From Micrococcaceae bacterium UBA6021 (GTDB taxonomy: Bacteria; Actinomycetota; Actinomycetes; Actinomycetales; Micrococcaceae): DNA of 6,123 nucleotides. The position numbers were made by a program, and so were the translations under genes. Location of the stretch: NCBI GenBank assembly GCA_002427975.1, contig DIZT01000193.1, forward strand, positions 1,948 through 8,070, in the 5' to 3' direction. Below, piece by piece: positions 1 through 5,468 of this stretch. The notes under the pieces were generated by a model. That model did not search any database. It saw only the letters and a list, made by a program, of their open reading frames with translations, and was not told where the DNA came from. Each line of letters starts with the position of its first letter. The stretch's first letter is position 1.

Positions 1-1246
1 CGAACACGTTGATGTCCAGCAGGGAGTTGGTGCCGAGGCGGTTGGAGCCGTGGACGGACACGCAGGCAACCTCGCCGGCGGCGTACAGGCCGGGAATCAC
101 GGTGTTGTTGTCCTGCAGGACCTCGGCGCTGATGTTGGTGGGGATGCCGCCCATGGCGTAGTGCGCCGTCGGGAATACCGGCACAGGCTCGGTGTAAGGC
201 TCCACACCGAGGTAGGTGCGGGCGAATTCGGTGATGTCCGGGAGCTTGGCATCAATGTGCGCCGGCTCCAGGTGGGTCAGGTCCAGGAGGACGTAGTCCT
301 TGTTCGGGCCGCAGCCGCGGCCTTCACGGACTTCGTTGGCCATGGAGCGGGCCACGATGTCACGCGGTGCCAGGTCCTTGATGGTGGGGGCGTAGCGCTC
401 CATGAAGCGCTCACCTTCTGAGTTACGCAGGATGGCGCCCTCGCCGCGGGCTGCTTCGGAAAGCAGGATGCCCAGGCCCGCGAGGCCTGTCGGGTGGAAC
501 TGGAAGAACTCCATGTCTTCCAGGGGGATGCCACGGCGGAAGGCGATACCCATGCCGTCACCGGTCAGGGTGTGGGCGTTGGAGGTGGTCTTGAAGACCT
601 TGCCGGCGCCGCCGGAAGCGAAGATCACGGACTTGGCCTGGAATACGTGCAGCTCGCCGGAGGCCAGGTCATAGGACACCACCCCGGCAACGCGCTTCTG
701 CTTGAAAGGCGTGCCGTCCTCGCGGACTGCGTCCTCTTCCACGGTCAGGAGGTCCAGGACGTAGTACTCGTTGTAGAACTCAACGTTGTGCTTGACGCAG
801 TTTTGGTACAACGTCTGCAGGATCATGTGGCCGGTGCGGTCCGCGGCGTAGCACGCGCGGCGGACGGGTGCCTTGCCGTGGTCGCGGGTGTGGCCGCCGA
901 AACGGCGCTGGTCGATCCGGCCTTCGGGCGTGCGGTTGAACGGCAGGCCCATCTTCTCCAGGTCAAGCACGGCGTCGATGGCTTCCTTGGCCATGACCTC
1001 CGCGGCGTCCTGGTCAACCAGGTAGTCGCCGCCCTTGATGGTGTCAAAAGTGTGCCATTCCCAGTTGTCTTCCTCGACATTGGCAAGGGCCGCACACATG
1101 CCACCCTGCGCCGCACCGGTGTGCGAGCGGGTGGGGTAGAGCTTGGTCAGTACTGCTGTGCGCGCGCGCTGACCGGACTCGATCGCGGCGCGCATGCCAG
1201 CGCCACCGGCACCGACGATGACGACGTCGTACTTATGGACCTGCAT
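1..1246 (-). CDS. sdhA: Succinate dehydrogenase flavoprotein subunit (partial, C-terminus off the left edge)
   Basis: This is the catalytic subunit of complex II. It oxidises succinate to fumarate on a covalently bound FAD at the cytoplasmic face of the membrane and passes electrons to SdhB. The first 415 codons are visible, of roughly 580-600 usual for the family. The ATG at 1246-1244 is followed by a Rossmann FAD motif, VGAGGAGM (residues 11-18). His42 in SHTGAAQGG is the expected flavin-linkage residue. HPTG (His251), RGEGA (Arg267), HYAMGG (His362) and HGSNRLGTNSLL (His399, Arg403) are the substrate-binding and catalytic segments of the SdhA/FrdA family. The reading frame is unbroken to the window edge. 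It follows sdhD in the same direction after a 104-base spacer. The sequence before the ATG is purine-rich (GAGAGAAAGAG) but has no strong Shine-Dalgarno. sdhB would be expected next, outside the window. Confidence 0.98.
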   Translation of the reverse strand, partial: MQVHKYDVVIVGAGGAGMRAAIESGQRARTAVLTKLYPTRSHTGAAQGGMCAALANVEEDNWEWHTFDTIKGGDYLVDQDAAEVMAKEAIDAVLDLEKMGLPFNRTPEGRIDQRRFGGHTRDHGKAPVRRACYAADRTGHMILQTLYQNCVKHNVEFYNEYYVLDLLTVEEDAVREDGTPFKQKRVAGVVSYDLASGELHVFQAKSVIFASGGAGKVFKTTSNAHTLTGDGMGIAFRRGIPLEDMEFFQFHPTGLAGLGILLSEAARGEGAILRNSEGERFMERYAPTIKDLAPRDIVARSMANEVREGRGCGPNKDYVLLDLTHLEPAHIDAKLPDITEFARTYLGVEPYTEPVPVFPTAHYAMGGIPTNISAEVLQDNNTVIPGLYAAGEVACVSVHGSNRLGTNSLLDINVF

Positions 1247-1282
1247 ACTTGGGCGCTCTTTCTCTCAAAATTCGCTATGAAA

Positions 1283-1298
1283 CAACGGGCGGGCGTTG
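1283..1298 (-). other. Small stem-loop in the sdhD-sdhA spacer
   Basis: On the minus strand CAACG and CGTTG form a perfect 5-bp stem around a 6-base loop, CCCGCC, followed by TTTC. The stem is short and the T tract is too brief for a convincing terminator. It lies between the larger spacer hairpin (1315-1338) and the sdhA start, about 37 bases before the ATG. It may add to a structured spacer, or be chance in GC-rich DNA. Confidence 0.25.
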
Positions 1299-1314
1299 CC
1301 TGCACCGCAAAGTA

Positions 1315-1338
1315 CAGCCCTCGGCTCACCAAAGGCTG
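1315..1338 (-). other. 10-bp intercistronic hairpin between sdhD and sdhA
   Basis: Read on the minus strand, CAGCCTTTGG pairs with CCGAGGGCTG around a TGAG tetraloop. This gives ten consecutive pairs, two of them G-T wobbles. It begins 12 bases after the sdhD stop codon. No T tract follows (the next bases are TACTTTGCGG), so it is not a standard intrinsic terminator. Such hairpins between operon genes often act as mRNA processing or 3'-end stabilising elements, which could set different amounts of anchor and catalytic subunits. The pairing is seen directly; the role is inference. Confidence 0.45.
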
Positions 1339-1350
1339 CGGATGAACAGG

Positions 1351-1827
1351 CTACGCGGGGCAGAAGCCGCCCGGCAGCTGAACACCGTCGACCACGGGGC
1401 ACGGGTTGAAGGTGAAGATCACCAGGGTGCCCAGGACGATGATCACGGTGGTGGCCGCGTAGAGGACGATCTTGAGCCAGAGACGGGTGGAATCGTTCTC
1501 GGCGTAATCGTTGATGATGGTGCGTACGCCGTTGGTGCCGTGCAGCATGGCCAGCCACAGCATGGCGAGGTCCCAGACCTGCCAGAACGGGTCAGCCCAC
1601 TTGCCTGCGACGAAACCGAAGTCGATGGCGTGGATGCCGTCGCCCACCAGGAGGTTCACGAAGAGGTGCCCGAAGATGAGCACCACCAGCACGACGCCGG
1701 ACAGGCGCATGAACAGCCAGGCCAGCATTTCGAAGTTGCCCCTGCTTGCGCCCGTGCGGCGGTACTGGGGCGAGATCTTGCCGCTGCTGTTTTTCCCACT
1801 GCGTGGGCTTTCGATCGTTGCAGTCAT
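1351..1827 (-). CDS. sdhD: Succinate dehydrogenase membrane anchor subunit SdhD
   Basis: This is the second hydrophobic anchor of complex II. With SdhC it holds SdhA/SdhB on the membrane and forms the quinone/heme region. It has 158 residues: a polar, basic N-terminal tail (1-33), then three hydrophobic helices at about 36-60, 84-105 and 116-138. Helix 1 begins with FMRLSGV (Arg41, Ser43), a typical quinone-site segment. Helix 2 carries HGTNGVR (His96, Arg102), the usual place for a heme-ligand His. The C-terminus has two Cys residues (143 and 156) in a short exposed tail. The ATG lies 3 bases after the sdhC stop, and a GGAGG inside the end of sdhC sits 10 bases before it, so translation is probably coupled to sdhC. 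The assignment rests on the three-helix layout, the motifs and the sdhC/sdhA neighbours. Confidence 0.93.
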   Translation of the reverse strand: MTATIESPRSGKNSSGKISPQYRRTGASRGNFEMLAWLFMRLSGVVLVVLIFGHLFVNLLVGDGIHAIDFGFVAGKWADPFWQVWDLAMLWLAMLHGTNGVRTIINDYAENDSTRLWLKIVLYAATTVIIVLGTLVIFTFNPCPVVDGVQLPGGFCPA

Positions 1828-1830
1828 GGC

Positions 1831-2211
1831 TTAGTGACCTCCGAGGGCGAGGGAAAGGTGGCGGATGGAGAAGCCGACCATCACGACTACCCAGAGGGCC
1901 AGGACTGTCCACAGCATCTGGCGCTGGTACTTGGCGCCCTTCTTCCAGAAGTCGACGGCGATGATCCGCAGGCCGTTAAAGGCGTGGAAAACAATGGCGG
2001 CTACCAGCCCCGTTTCACCCAGGGCCATAAGGGGGTTCTTGTAGGCACCGATAACAGCCGTGTAGGCCTCGGGGGACACACGTACCAATGAGGTGTCCAG
2101 TACATGGACCAACAAGAAGAAAAAGATCACTACACCGGTAATTCGGTGTCCTACCCAGGACCACATGCCTTCACGGCCGCGGTACAAGGTGCCAGCTGGT
2201 TTTGTCGGCAC
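1831..2211 (-). CDS. sdhC: Succinate dehydrogenase cytochrome b556 subunit SdhC
   Basis: This is the first anchor subunit of complex II and the first gene of the operon. From the GTG at 2211-2209 it has 126 residues, normal for compact actinobacterial SdhC. It carries the family signature SWVGHRITG (residues 18-26), three membrane helices at about 20-43, 62-86 and 100-118, and FHAFNGLR in helix 2, whose His76 matches the heme-ligand position of the SdhC family. I chose the GTG because GGGAGG lies exactly 7 bases before it and because family similarity begins at PTKPAGTLYRGREGMWSW. An in-frame ATG at 2283 would add 24 residues of low-complexity, non-hydrophobic sequence, and they would span the ribosome binding site. 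The gene is divergent from the GDP-mannose gene at 2466. Confidence 0.93.
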   Translation of the reverse strand: MPTKPAGTLYRGREGMWSWVGHRITGVVIFFFLLVHVLDTSLVRVSPEAYTAVIGAYKNPLMALGETGLVAAIVFHAFNGLRIIAVDFWKKGAKYQRQMLWTVLALWVVVMVGFSIRHLSLALGGH

Positions 2212-2218
2212 TGATAAA

Positions 2219-2224
2219 CCTCCC
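2219..2224 (-). promoter_or_regulatory. Strong ribosome binding site that fixes the sdhC GTG start
   Basis: The minus strand reads GGGAGG, then seven bases (TTTATCA), then GTG. This near-ideal Shine-Dalgarno spacing decides for the 126-residue SdhC over the longer ATG form. Confidence 0.8.
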
Positions 2225-2293
2225 TGCAACACAGCGGCGCTGGCATGAGATCCACGCGGGGGGAACGCCTGCTGCGAGAGCACTCGTAGCTCA

Positions 2294-2309
2294 GGCCTAA
2301 ATCTAGGCT
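2294..2309. other. Inverted repeat in the sdhC leader
   Basis: GCCTA-AATC-TAGGC is a perfect 5-bp inverted repeat (2295-2308), extended by a G-T wobble at 2294/2309. If sdhC transcription starts near 2320, it lies in the first 30 bases of the mRNA. It could be a hairpin or a regulator site just downstream of the promoter. No known regulator motif is recognised, and short repeats like this can arise by chance. Confidence 0.3.
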
Positions 2310-2326
2310 TCGCTCACAGCTTATTC

Positions 2327-2354
2327 AATTTAGGGGCGACTTGGTGACCTGCAA
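2327..2354 (-). promoter_or_regulatory. Candidate sdhC (sdh operon) promoter
   Basis: On the minus strand TTGCAG (2354-2349) and TAAATT (2332-2327) are separated by 16 bases, giving a plausible -35/-10 pair for a housekeeping sigma factor. Transcription would start near 2320, leaving a leader of roughly 108 bases before the sdhC GTG. TAGATT, closer to the gene, is an alternative -10. The match is moderate and is read by eye only. Confidence 0.4.
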
Positions 2355-2452
2355 TGCCCGGGTTTTGCGTCCAATTGAGACTAACGCCACACGATGCCAC
2401 GGTTGCGGGGGTCTGTGGACGCTGCTTAAGGGGGAGTCCGCGGCCGGTCAGC

Positions 2453-2458
2453 TAAAGT
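2453..2458 (+). promoter_or_regulatory. -10 hexamer of a leaderless manC promoter
   Basis: TAAAGT fits the actinobacterial TAnnnT -10 pattern and ends 7 bases before the ATG at 2466. Transcription would therefore begin at or next to the start codon. No Shine-Dalgarno is present, which agrees with a leaderless mRNA. No clear -35 is seen. Confidence 0.5.
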
Positions 2459-2465
2459 AGCCGTG

Positions 2466-3599
2466 ATGAGTACAGACAAAGTGACAAGCCCGGATTCACC
2501 CCTGAACCGCTTTATCGCGGTGATTCCGGCAGGCGGTGTGGGGACCCGCCTCTGGCCCCTGTCACGCGCAGCAGCTCCCAAATTCCTTCACGACCTCACC
2601 GGGTCGGGCAGCACTTTGCTGCGTGCCACCTATGACCGCCTGCAGCCGTTGGCGGGCAAGCGCGTCCTGGTGGTGACCGGCACCGCACACCGGGCTGCCG
2701 TCTGCCGGCAGCTACCCGAAGTCCAGGATTCGGACCTGGTCCTGGAGAGTGAGCCCAAGGATTCCGGCGCGGCCATCGGCCTTGCCGCCGCCATCCTGTA
2801 TCAGCGGGATCCTGACACCATCATGGGTTCTTTCGCTGCCGACCAGGTCATCAGCCCTGACCACCTCTTCCAGCAGGCCGTCCGGGAAGCCATCTACACG
2901 GCCGCTGCCGGGAAGATCGTGACCATCGGCATCAAGCCCACGCACCCGTCCACGGGCTTCGGGTACATCCGGGCCGGCGCGAAACTCAACATCGAAGGTG
3001 CGCCCAGCGCCCAGGCTGTTGTGGAGTTCGTGGAGAAGCCGGACGAGGAAGTTGCCCAGCAGTACGTGGACAGCGGCGAGTACGTCTGGAACGCGGGCAT
3101 GTTCGTGGCTCCCGTTGCCCTGATGCTGAAGCACCTCGAGGCCAACCAGCCGGAGCTGTTCCAGGGGCTGCAGGAGATCGCCCAGGCCTGGGACAGTCCC
3201 GAACGTGATGCCGTCACGGCCCGTGTCTGGCCCACGCTGCCCAAGATCGCCATTGACTATGCTGTGGCCGAGCCTGCCGCCGCTGCCGGCGATGTGGCCG
3301 TTGTGCCGGGCACTTTCGGCTGGGACGACGTCGGGGATTTCGCTTCGGTGGGCCGGCTCAACAGTGCGCGGGAAGTGGACGACGTCACGGTCATCGGCGA
3401 AGGTGCACGGGTTTTCACCGAAAACGCCAGCGGCGTGGTGGTTTCCGACACGAAGCGCGTAATTGCGCTGATCGGCATCAAGGACGTTGTCATTGTGGAT
3501 ACGGGGGATGCCCTCCTGGTGACCACGAAGCAACACGCGCAGCGGGTCAAGGGAGCCGTTGACGCGCTCAAGGCCAGTGGCGACACCGACGTTCTGTAA
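2466..3599 (+). CDS. manC: Mannose-1-phosphate guanylyltransferase (GDP-mannose pyrophosphorylase)
   Basis: This cytosolic enzyme joins mannose-1-phosphate and GTP into GDP-mannose and pyrophosphate. GDP-mannose supplies mannosylated lipids, glycans and glycoproteins. It has 377 residues, the single-domain nucleotidyltransferase form without a fused isomerase domain. The signature PAGGVGTRLWPLSR with a following PKF (residues 21-40) is the nucleotide-binding loop and its catalytic Arg/Lys. GFGYI (164-168), FVEKP (188-192), WNAGMFV (208-214) and FGWDDVGDF (284-292) are the sugar-binding motifs of this family. The region after about 300 resembles the usual left-handed beta-helix tail. I chose ATG 2466 over the adjacent GTG 2463 because it sits 7 bases after a TAAAGT -10 element and no ribosome binding site is seen. 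It is divergent from sdhC, and the neighbours give no pathway link. Actinobacterial literature also uses the name ManB for this activity. Confidence 0.93.
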   Translation: MSTDKVTSPDSPLNRFIAVIPAGGVGTRLWPLSRAAAPKFLHDLTGSGSTLLRATYDRLQPLAGKRVLVVTGTAHRAAVCRQLPEVQDSDLVLESEPKDSGAAIGLAAAILYQRDPDTIMGSFAADQVISPDHLFQQAVREAIYTAAAGKIVTIGIKPTHPSTGFGYIRAGAKLNIEGAPSAQAVVEFVEKPDEEVAQQYVDSGEYVWNAGMFVAPVALMLKHLEANQPELFQGLQEIAQAWDSPERDAVTARVWPTLPKIAIDYAVAEPAAAAGDVAVVPGTFGWDDVGDFASVGRLNSAREVDDVTVIGEGARVFTENASGVVVSDTKRVIALIGIKDVVIVDTGDALLVTTKQHAQRVKGAVDALKASGDTDVL

Positions 3600-3661
3600 C
3601 CCTTTCCGCGGCACAATCTGTAACGCGCCCGCCGTGATGACGCTATTCCGCGCACGCTCGC

Positions 3662-3667
3662 TAGAGT
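3662..3667 (+). promoter_or_regulatory. -10 hexamer of a leaderless amidohydrolase promoter
   Basis: TAGAGT (TAnnnT) ends 6 bases before the GTG at 3674, so transcription would begin at or near the start codon. TGACGC at 3638-3643, 18 bases upstream, is a weak -35 candidate. There is no Shine-Dalgarno. This suggests the gene has its own promoter in the 74-base gap after manC, where I see no terminator. Confidence 0.45.
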
Positions 3668-3673
3668 AAATGA

Positions 3674-4873
3674 GTGCGTAATTACACTACTGAAGCCGAG
3701 CCCACCGCATTAGTGCGGCCATGGTTGGAGCCGCTCCTGCCGGAACTGATCGACTTCCGCAGGGATCTGCACGCTCACCCCGAGCTTTCCTTCAAGGAAT
3801 TCCGCACCACGGACAAGCTGGTGGAGCGGCTCGAGGCTGCCGGCCTGGCGCCGCGACGGCTTGAAGGCACGGGGCTTACGGTCGATATCGGCGAGGGCCC
3901 CATTGCCACCGCGCTCCGCGGTGATATTGATGCCCTGCCAATCATCGAGGAAACCGGGCTGCCCTTTGCCTCGAAGAACCATGGGGTCACGCACGCGTGC
4001 GGCCACGACGTCCATACCGCCACCATGCTCGGCGTCGCCCTGGTCCTGCAGCGCATGCACGAGGAGTCCCCGCTGGGCGGTTCCATCCGGATCATCTTCC
4101 AGCCGGCCGAAGAGACCATGCCGGGCGGCGCGCTGTCCTGCATCGAGCAGGGCGTGCTGGAGGGTGTGCCGCGCATCTTTGCCCTGCACTGTGACCCGAG
4201 GATCGACGTCGGACGCATCGGTACGCGCATCGGCGCGATTACGTCCGCGTCGGACACCATCAAGATTGAGCTGAGCGGACGCGGCGGCCACACCTCCCGC
4301 CCGCACCTGACCGAGGACCTGGTGTTCGCCCTGGCGCAGATCGCCGTCAACGTGCCCGCGGTGCTGTCACGCCGGGTGGATGTCCGCAGCGGCGTGTCCG
4401 TGGTGTGGGGCCAGATCAACGCCGGGTCCGCACCGAATGCCATCCCTGGAACGGGGTACATGGCCGGGACCATGCGCTGCCTTGACCGTGACGCCTGGCA
4501 TGACGCCGGCGAGCTCCTGGACGAGGTGGTGCAGCAGGTGGCTGCGCCGTATGGTGTGGACGTTCATCTGGAACACACCAGGGGAGTGCCGCCGGTGGTC
4601 AACTCCGAGCACGAGACTGCGCTTATTGAGGCCGCTGCCCGCGCGGAAATCGGTGAGAGTGCCGTAGTGCTGACGCCGCAGTCCATGGGCGGCGAGGACT
4701 TTGCCTGGTTCCTGGCTGAACGGCCCGGCGCGATGATGCGCCTGGGCACCAAGACCCCGGGCGGGGAAGAGTACGACCTGCACCGCGGTGACTACATCCT
4801 GGACGAACGCGCCCTGGGCCTTGGCATCCAGGTCCTCACGGCAGCAGCCCTCCGGGCCATCCGCGACCTCTAA
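3674..4873 (+). CDS. M20 family metallopeptidase / amidohydrolase (M20D, N-acyl amino acid hydrolase type)
   Basis: This is a predicted cytosolic two-metal hydrolase of the M20D group (hippurate hydrolase, IAA-amino acid hydrolase, N-acetyl-aminoacyl hydrolases), cleaving an amide bond of an N-acyl amino acid or similar compound. It has 399 residues, normal for the group, with no signal peptide. RRDLHAHPELSF (29-40) is the family's N-terminal signature. The expected metal ligands are Cys109 and His111 (HACGHDVHT), Glu147 (FQPAEE, with Glu146 as general base), His172 (ALHCDP) and His370 (YDLHRGDY). GRGGHTSRP (202-210) and NAIPGTG belong to the dimerisation lid, and SMGGEDF (337-343) closes the site. 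The GTG start is set by the TAGAGT element 6 bases upstream; a second in-frame GTG at 3713 is possible. The exact substrate cannot be told from sequence. Confidence 0.9.
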   Translation: MRNYTTEAEPTALVRPWLEPLLPELIDFRRDLHAHPELSFKEFRTTDKLVERLEAAGLAPRRLEGTGLTVDIGEGPIATALRGDIDALPIIEETGLPFASKNHGVTHACGHDVHTATMLGVALVLQRMHEESPLGGSIRIIFQPAEETMPGGALSCIEQGVLEGVPRIFALHCDPRIDVGRIGTRIGAITSASDTIKIELSGRGGHTSRPHLTEDLVFALAQIAVNVPAVLSRRVDVRSGVSVVWGQINAGSAPNAIPGTGYMAGTMRCLDRDAWHDAGELLDEVVQQVAAPYGVDVHLEHTRGVPPVVNSEHETALIEAAARAEIGESAVVLTPQSMGGEDFAWFLAERPGAMMRLGTKTPGGEEYDLHRGDYILDERALGLGIQVLTAAALRAIRDL

Positions 4874-4880
4874 AGGACTC

Positions 4881-4940
4881 AAGCGCGAAGCGGCGGTTAT
4901 GCCCTCGATATGAGGGTGCTGGCCGACGGTTCGCGCTTTT
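4881..4940 (+). terminator. Compound inverted repeat, probable terminator after the amidohydrolase gene
   Basis: AAGCGCGAA (4881-4889) and TTCGCGCTT (4930-4938) are a perfect 9-bp inverted repeat. Inside it CGGC (4891-4894) can pair with GCCG (4922-4925), and CCCTC (4902-4906) with GAGGG (4912-4916) around GATAT. The right arm runs into TTTT (4937-4940). It lies 7 bases after the stop codon and just before the ohrR promoter, so it probably insulates the peroxide operon. The 40-base interior and short T tract are unusual for an intrinsic terminator. Confidence 0.6.
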
Positions 4941-4954
4941 CCTTGCCGTATAAG

Positions 4955-4983
4955 TTGTGCACAATTGAATTGTGCCCTATTGT
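4955..4983 (+). promoter_or_regulatory. Promoter of the ohrR-ohr operon (leaderless type)
   Basis: TTGTGC (4955-4960) and TATTGT (4978-4983) form a -35/-10 pair with a 17-base spacer. The -10 ends 7 bases before the ohrR ATG at 4991, so the transcript probably starts at or beside the ATG. AGGA lies one base from the ATG, too close to serve as a ribosome binding site. The OhrR palindrome fills the spacer and overlaps the -35, so bound repressor would exclude RNA polymerase. Confidence 0.6.
4959..4975. promoter_or_regulatory. OhrR operator: perfect 17-bp palindrome
   Basis: GCACAATT-G-AATTGTGC has two 8-base arms that are exact reverse complements around one central base. The ACAATT-N-AATTGT core equals the core of OhrR boxes described in Bacillus and other bacteria (TACAATT-AATTGTA), with GC in place of the outer T-A pairs. 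It lies 15 bases before the ohrR start, inside its promoter, as expected for autorepression. No second copy is seen before ohr, so ohr should be controlled from this site by read-through. Confidence 0.85.
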
Positions 4984-4990
4984 TTAGGAC

Positions 4991-5425
4991 ATGACTGAAG
5001 CCCTCCGCCTCGACCGACAGGTGTGCTTTGCCCTGTATTCCGCCTCGCGCGCGGCAACTGCGGTCTACCGGCCCCTGCTCGAAGATCTCGGCCTGACGTA
5101 CCCGCAATACCTGGTGATGCTGGTTCTGTGGGAATCGGAACCGAAGGGAGTCAAGGAGCTCGGCGAGGAGCTCGGCCTTGATTCGGGTACGCTGTCGCCG
5201 CTGCTCAAGCGACTGGAAGCGATGGGGTTTGTTGAGCGTCGCCGGTCCGGGGAAGATGAACGCCGCGTGGCGGTCCATCTGGCACCGGCCGGGCGCGCTC
5301 TCAGCAGCAAAGCCGGCCGCATTCCCCAGCACCTTGCGGACGCCGCGGGGCTGTCAGCCGAAGAACTCGAACAGCTCCGCACCACCCTGGAACGGCTCAC
5401 CGAAGCCCTTCACCGCTCACACTGA
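4991..5425 (+). CDS. ohrR: OhrR, MarR-family organic hydroperoxide-sensing repressor
   Basis: This winged-helix repressor senses organic hydroperoxides through a reactive cysteine and represses ohr. It has 144 residues. The N-terminal CFALYSASRA carries Cys12, and Tyr16, Tyr26 and Tyr37 keep exactly the spacing of Cys15, Tyr19, Tyr29 and Tyr40 in Bacillus subtilis OhrR, where the tyrosines support the cysteine. The DNA-binding part follows: helix-turn-helix with recognition helix around residues 64-78 (DSGTLSPLLKRLEAM) and a wing with GEDERR (87-92). The C-terminal helices (about 121-141) serve dimerisation. Cys12 is the only cysteine, so this is a one-Cys OhrR; full inactivation would need a mixed disulfide with a small thiol (mycothiol in actinobacteria) or overoxidation. 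The start is fixed by the homology and by the -10 element 7 bases upstream. ohr follows after 43 bases. Confidence 0.95.
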   Translation: MTEALRLDRQVCFALYSASRAATAVYRPLLEDLGLTYPQYLVMLVLWESEPKGVKELGEELGLDSGTLSPLLKRLEAMGFVERRRSGEDERRVAVHLAPAGRALSSKAGRIPQHLADAAGLSAEELEQLRTTLERLTEALHRSH

Positions 5426-5468
5426 CCACCCATTTTCCGGTATCCACATCCAACAGGACGGACCACAC

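Noticed and set aside
1157..1170. Alternating CG run, possible Z-DNA or simple repeat
   Set aside because: It is short and encodes the normal SdhA segment GQRAR. Nothing suggests a separate role.
494..1345. Long plus-strand open frame of 283 codons opposite sdhA
   Set aside because: It is the complement of a clear sdhA. The translation is Val/Gly/Asp-rich with no recognisable domain, as expected opposite a GC-rich gene.
1249..2091. Plus-strand open frame of 280 codons opposite sdhD and sdhC
   Set aside because: It spans two well-supported membrane-protein genes on the other strand, and its His/Asp/Glu-rich composition is typical of an antisense shadow.
2212..2283. 24-residue N-terminal extension of SdhC from ATG 2283
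   Set aside because: It would cover the strong ribosome binding site at 2219-2224 and adds residues not expected in SdhC.
2712..3614. Minus-strand open frame of 300 codons opposite manC
   Set aside because: The manC motifs are intact on the plus strand. This frame has no domain, no ribosome binding site and no promoter.
4976..4988. CCTA-N5-TAGG inverted repeat next to the OhrR operator
   Set aside because: The arms are four bases and overlap the -10 element. It is more simply explained by promoter sequence and chance.
4367..5332. Minus-strand open frame of 321 codons
   Set aside because: It crosses the amidohydrolase end, the terminator, the ohrR promoter and operator, and most of ohrR, all well supported on the plus strand.
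5178..5468. N-terminal extension of Ohr in the same frame, starting inside ohrR
   Set aside because: The extra 97 residues are Arg/Ser/Pro-rich shadow sequence of ohrR. The Ohr domain starts at 5469 with a ribosome binding site before it.
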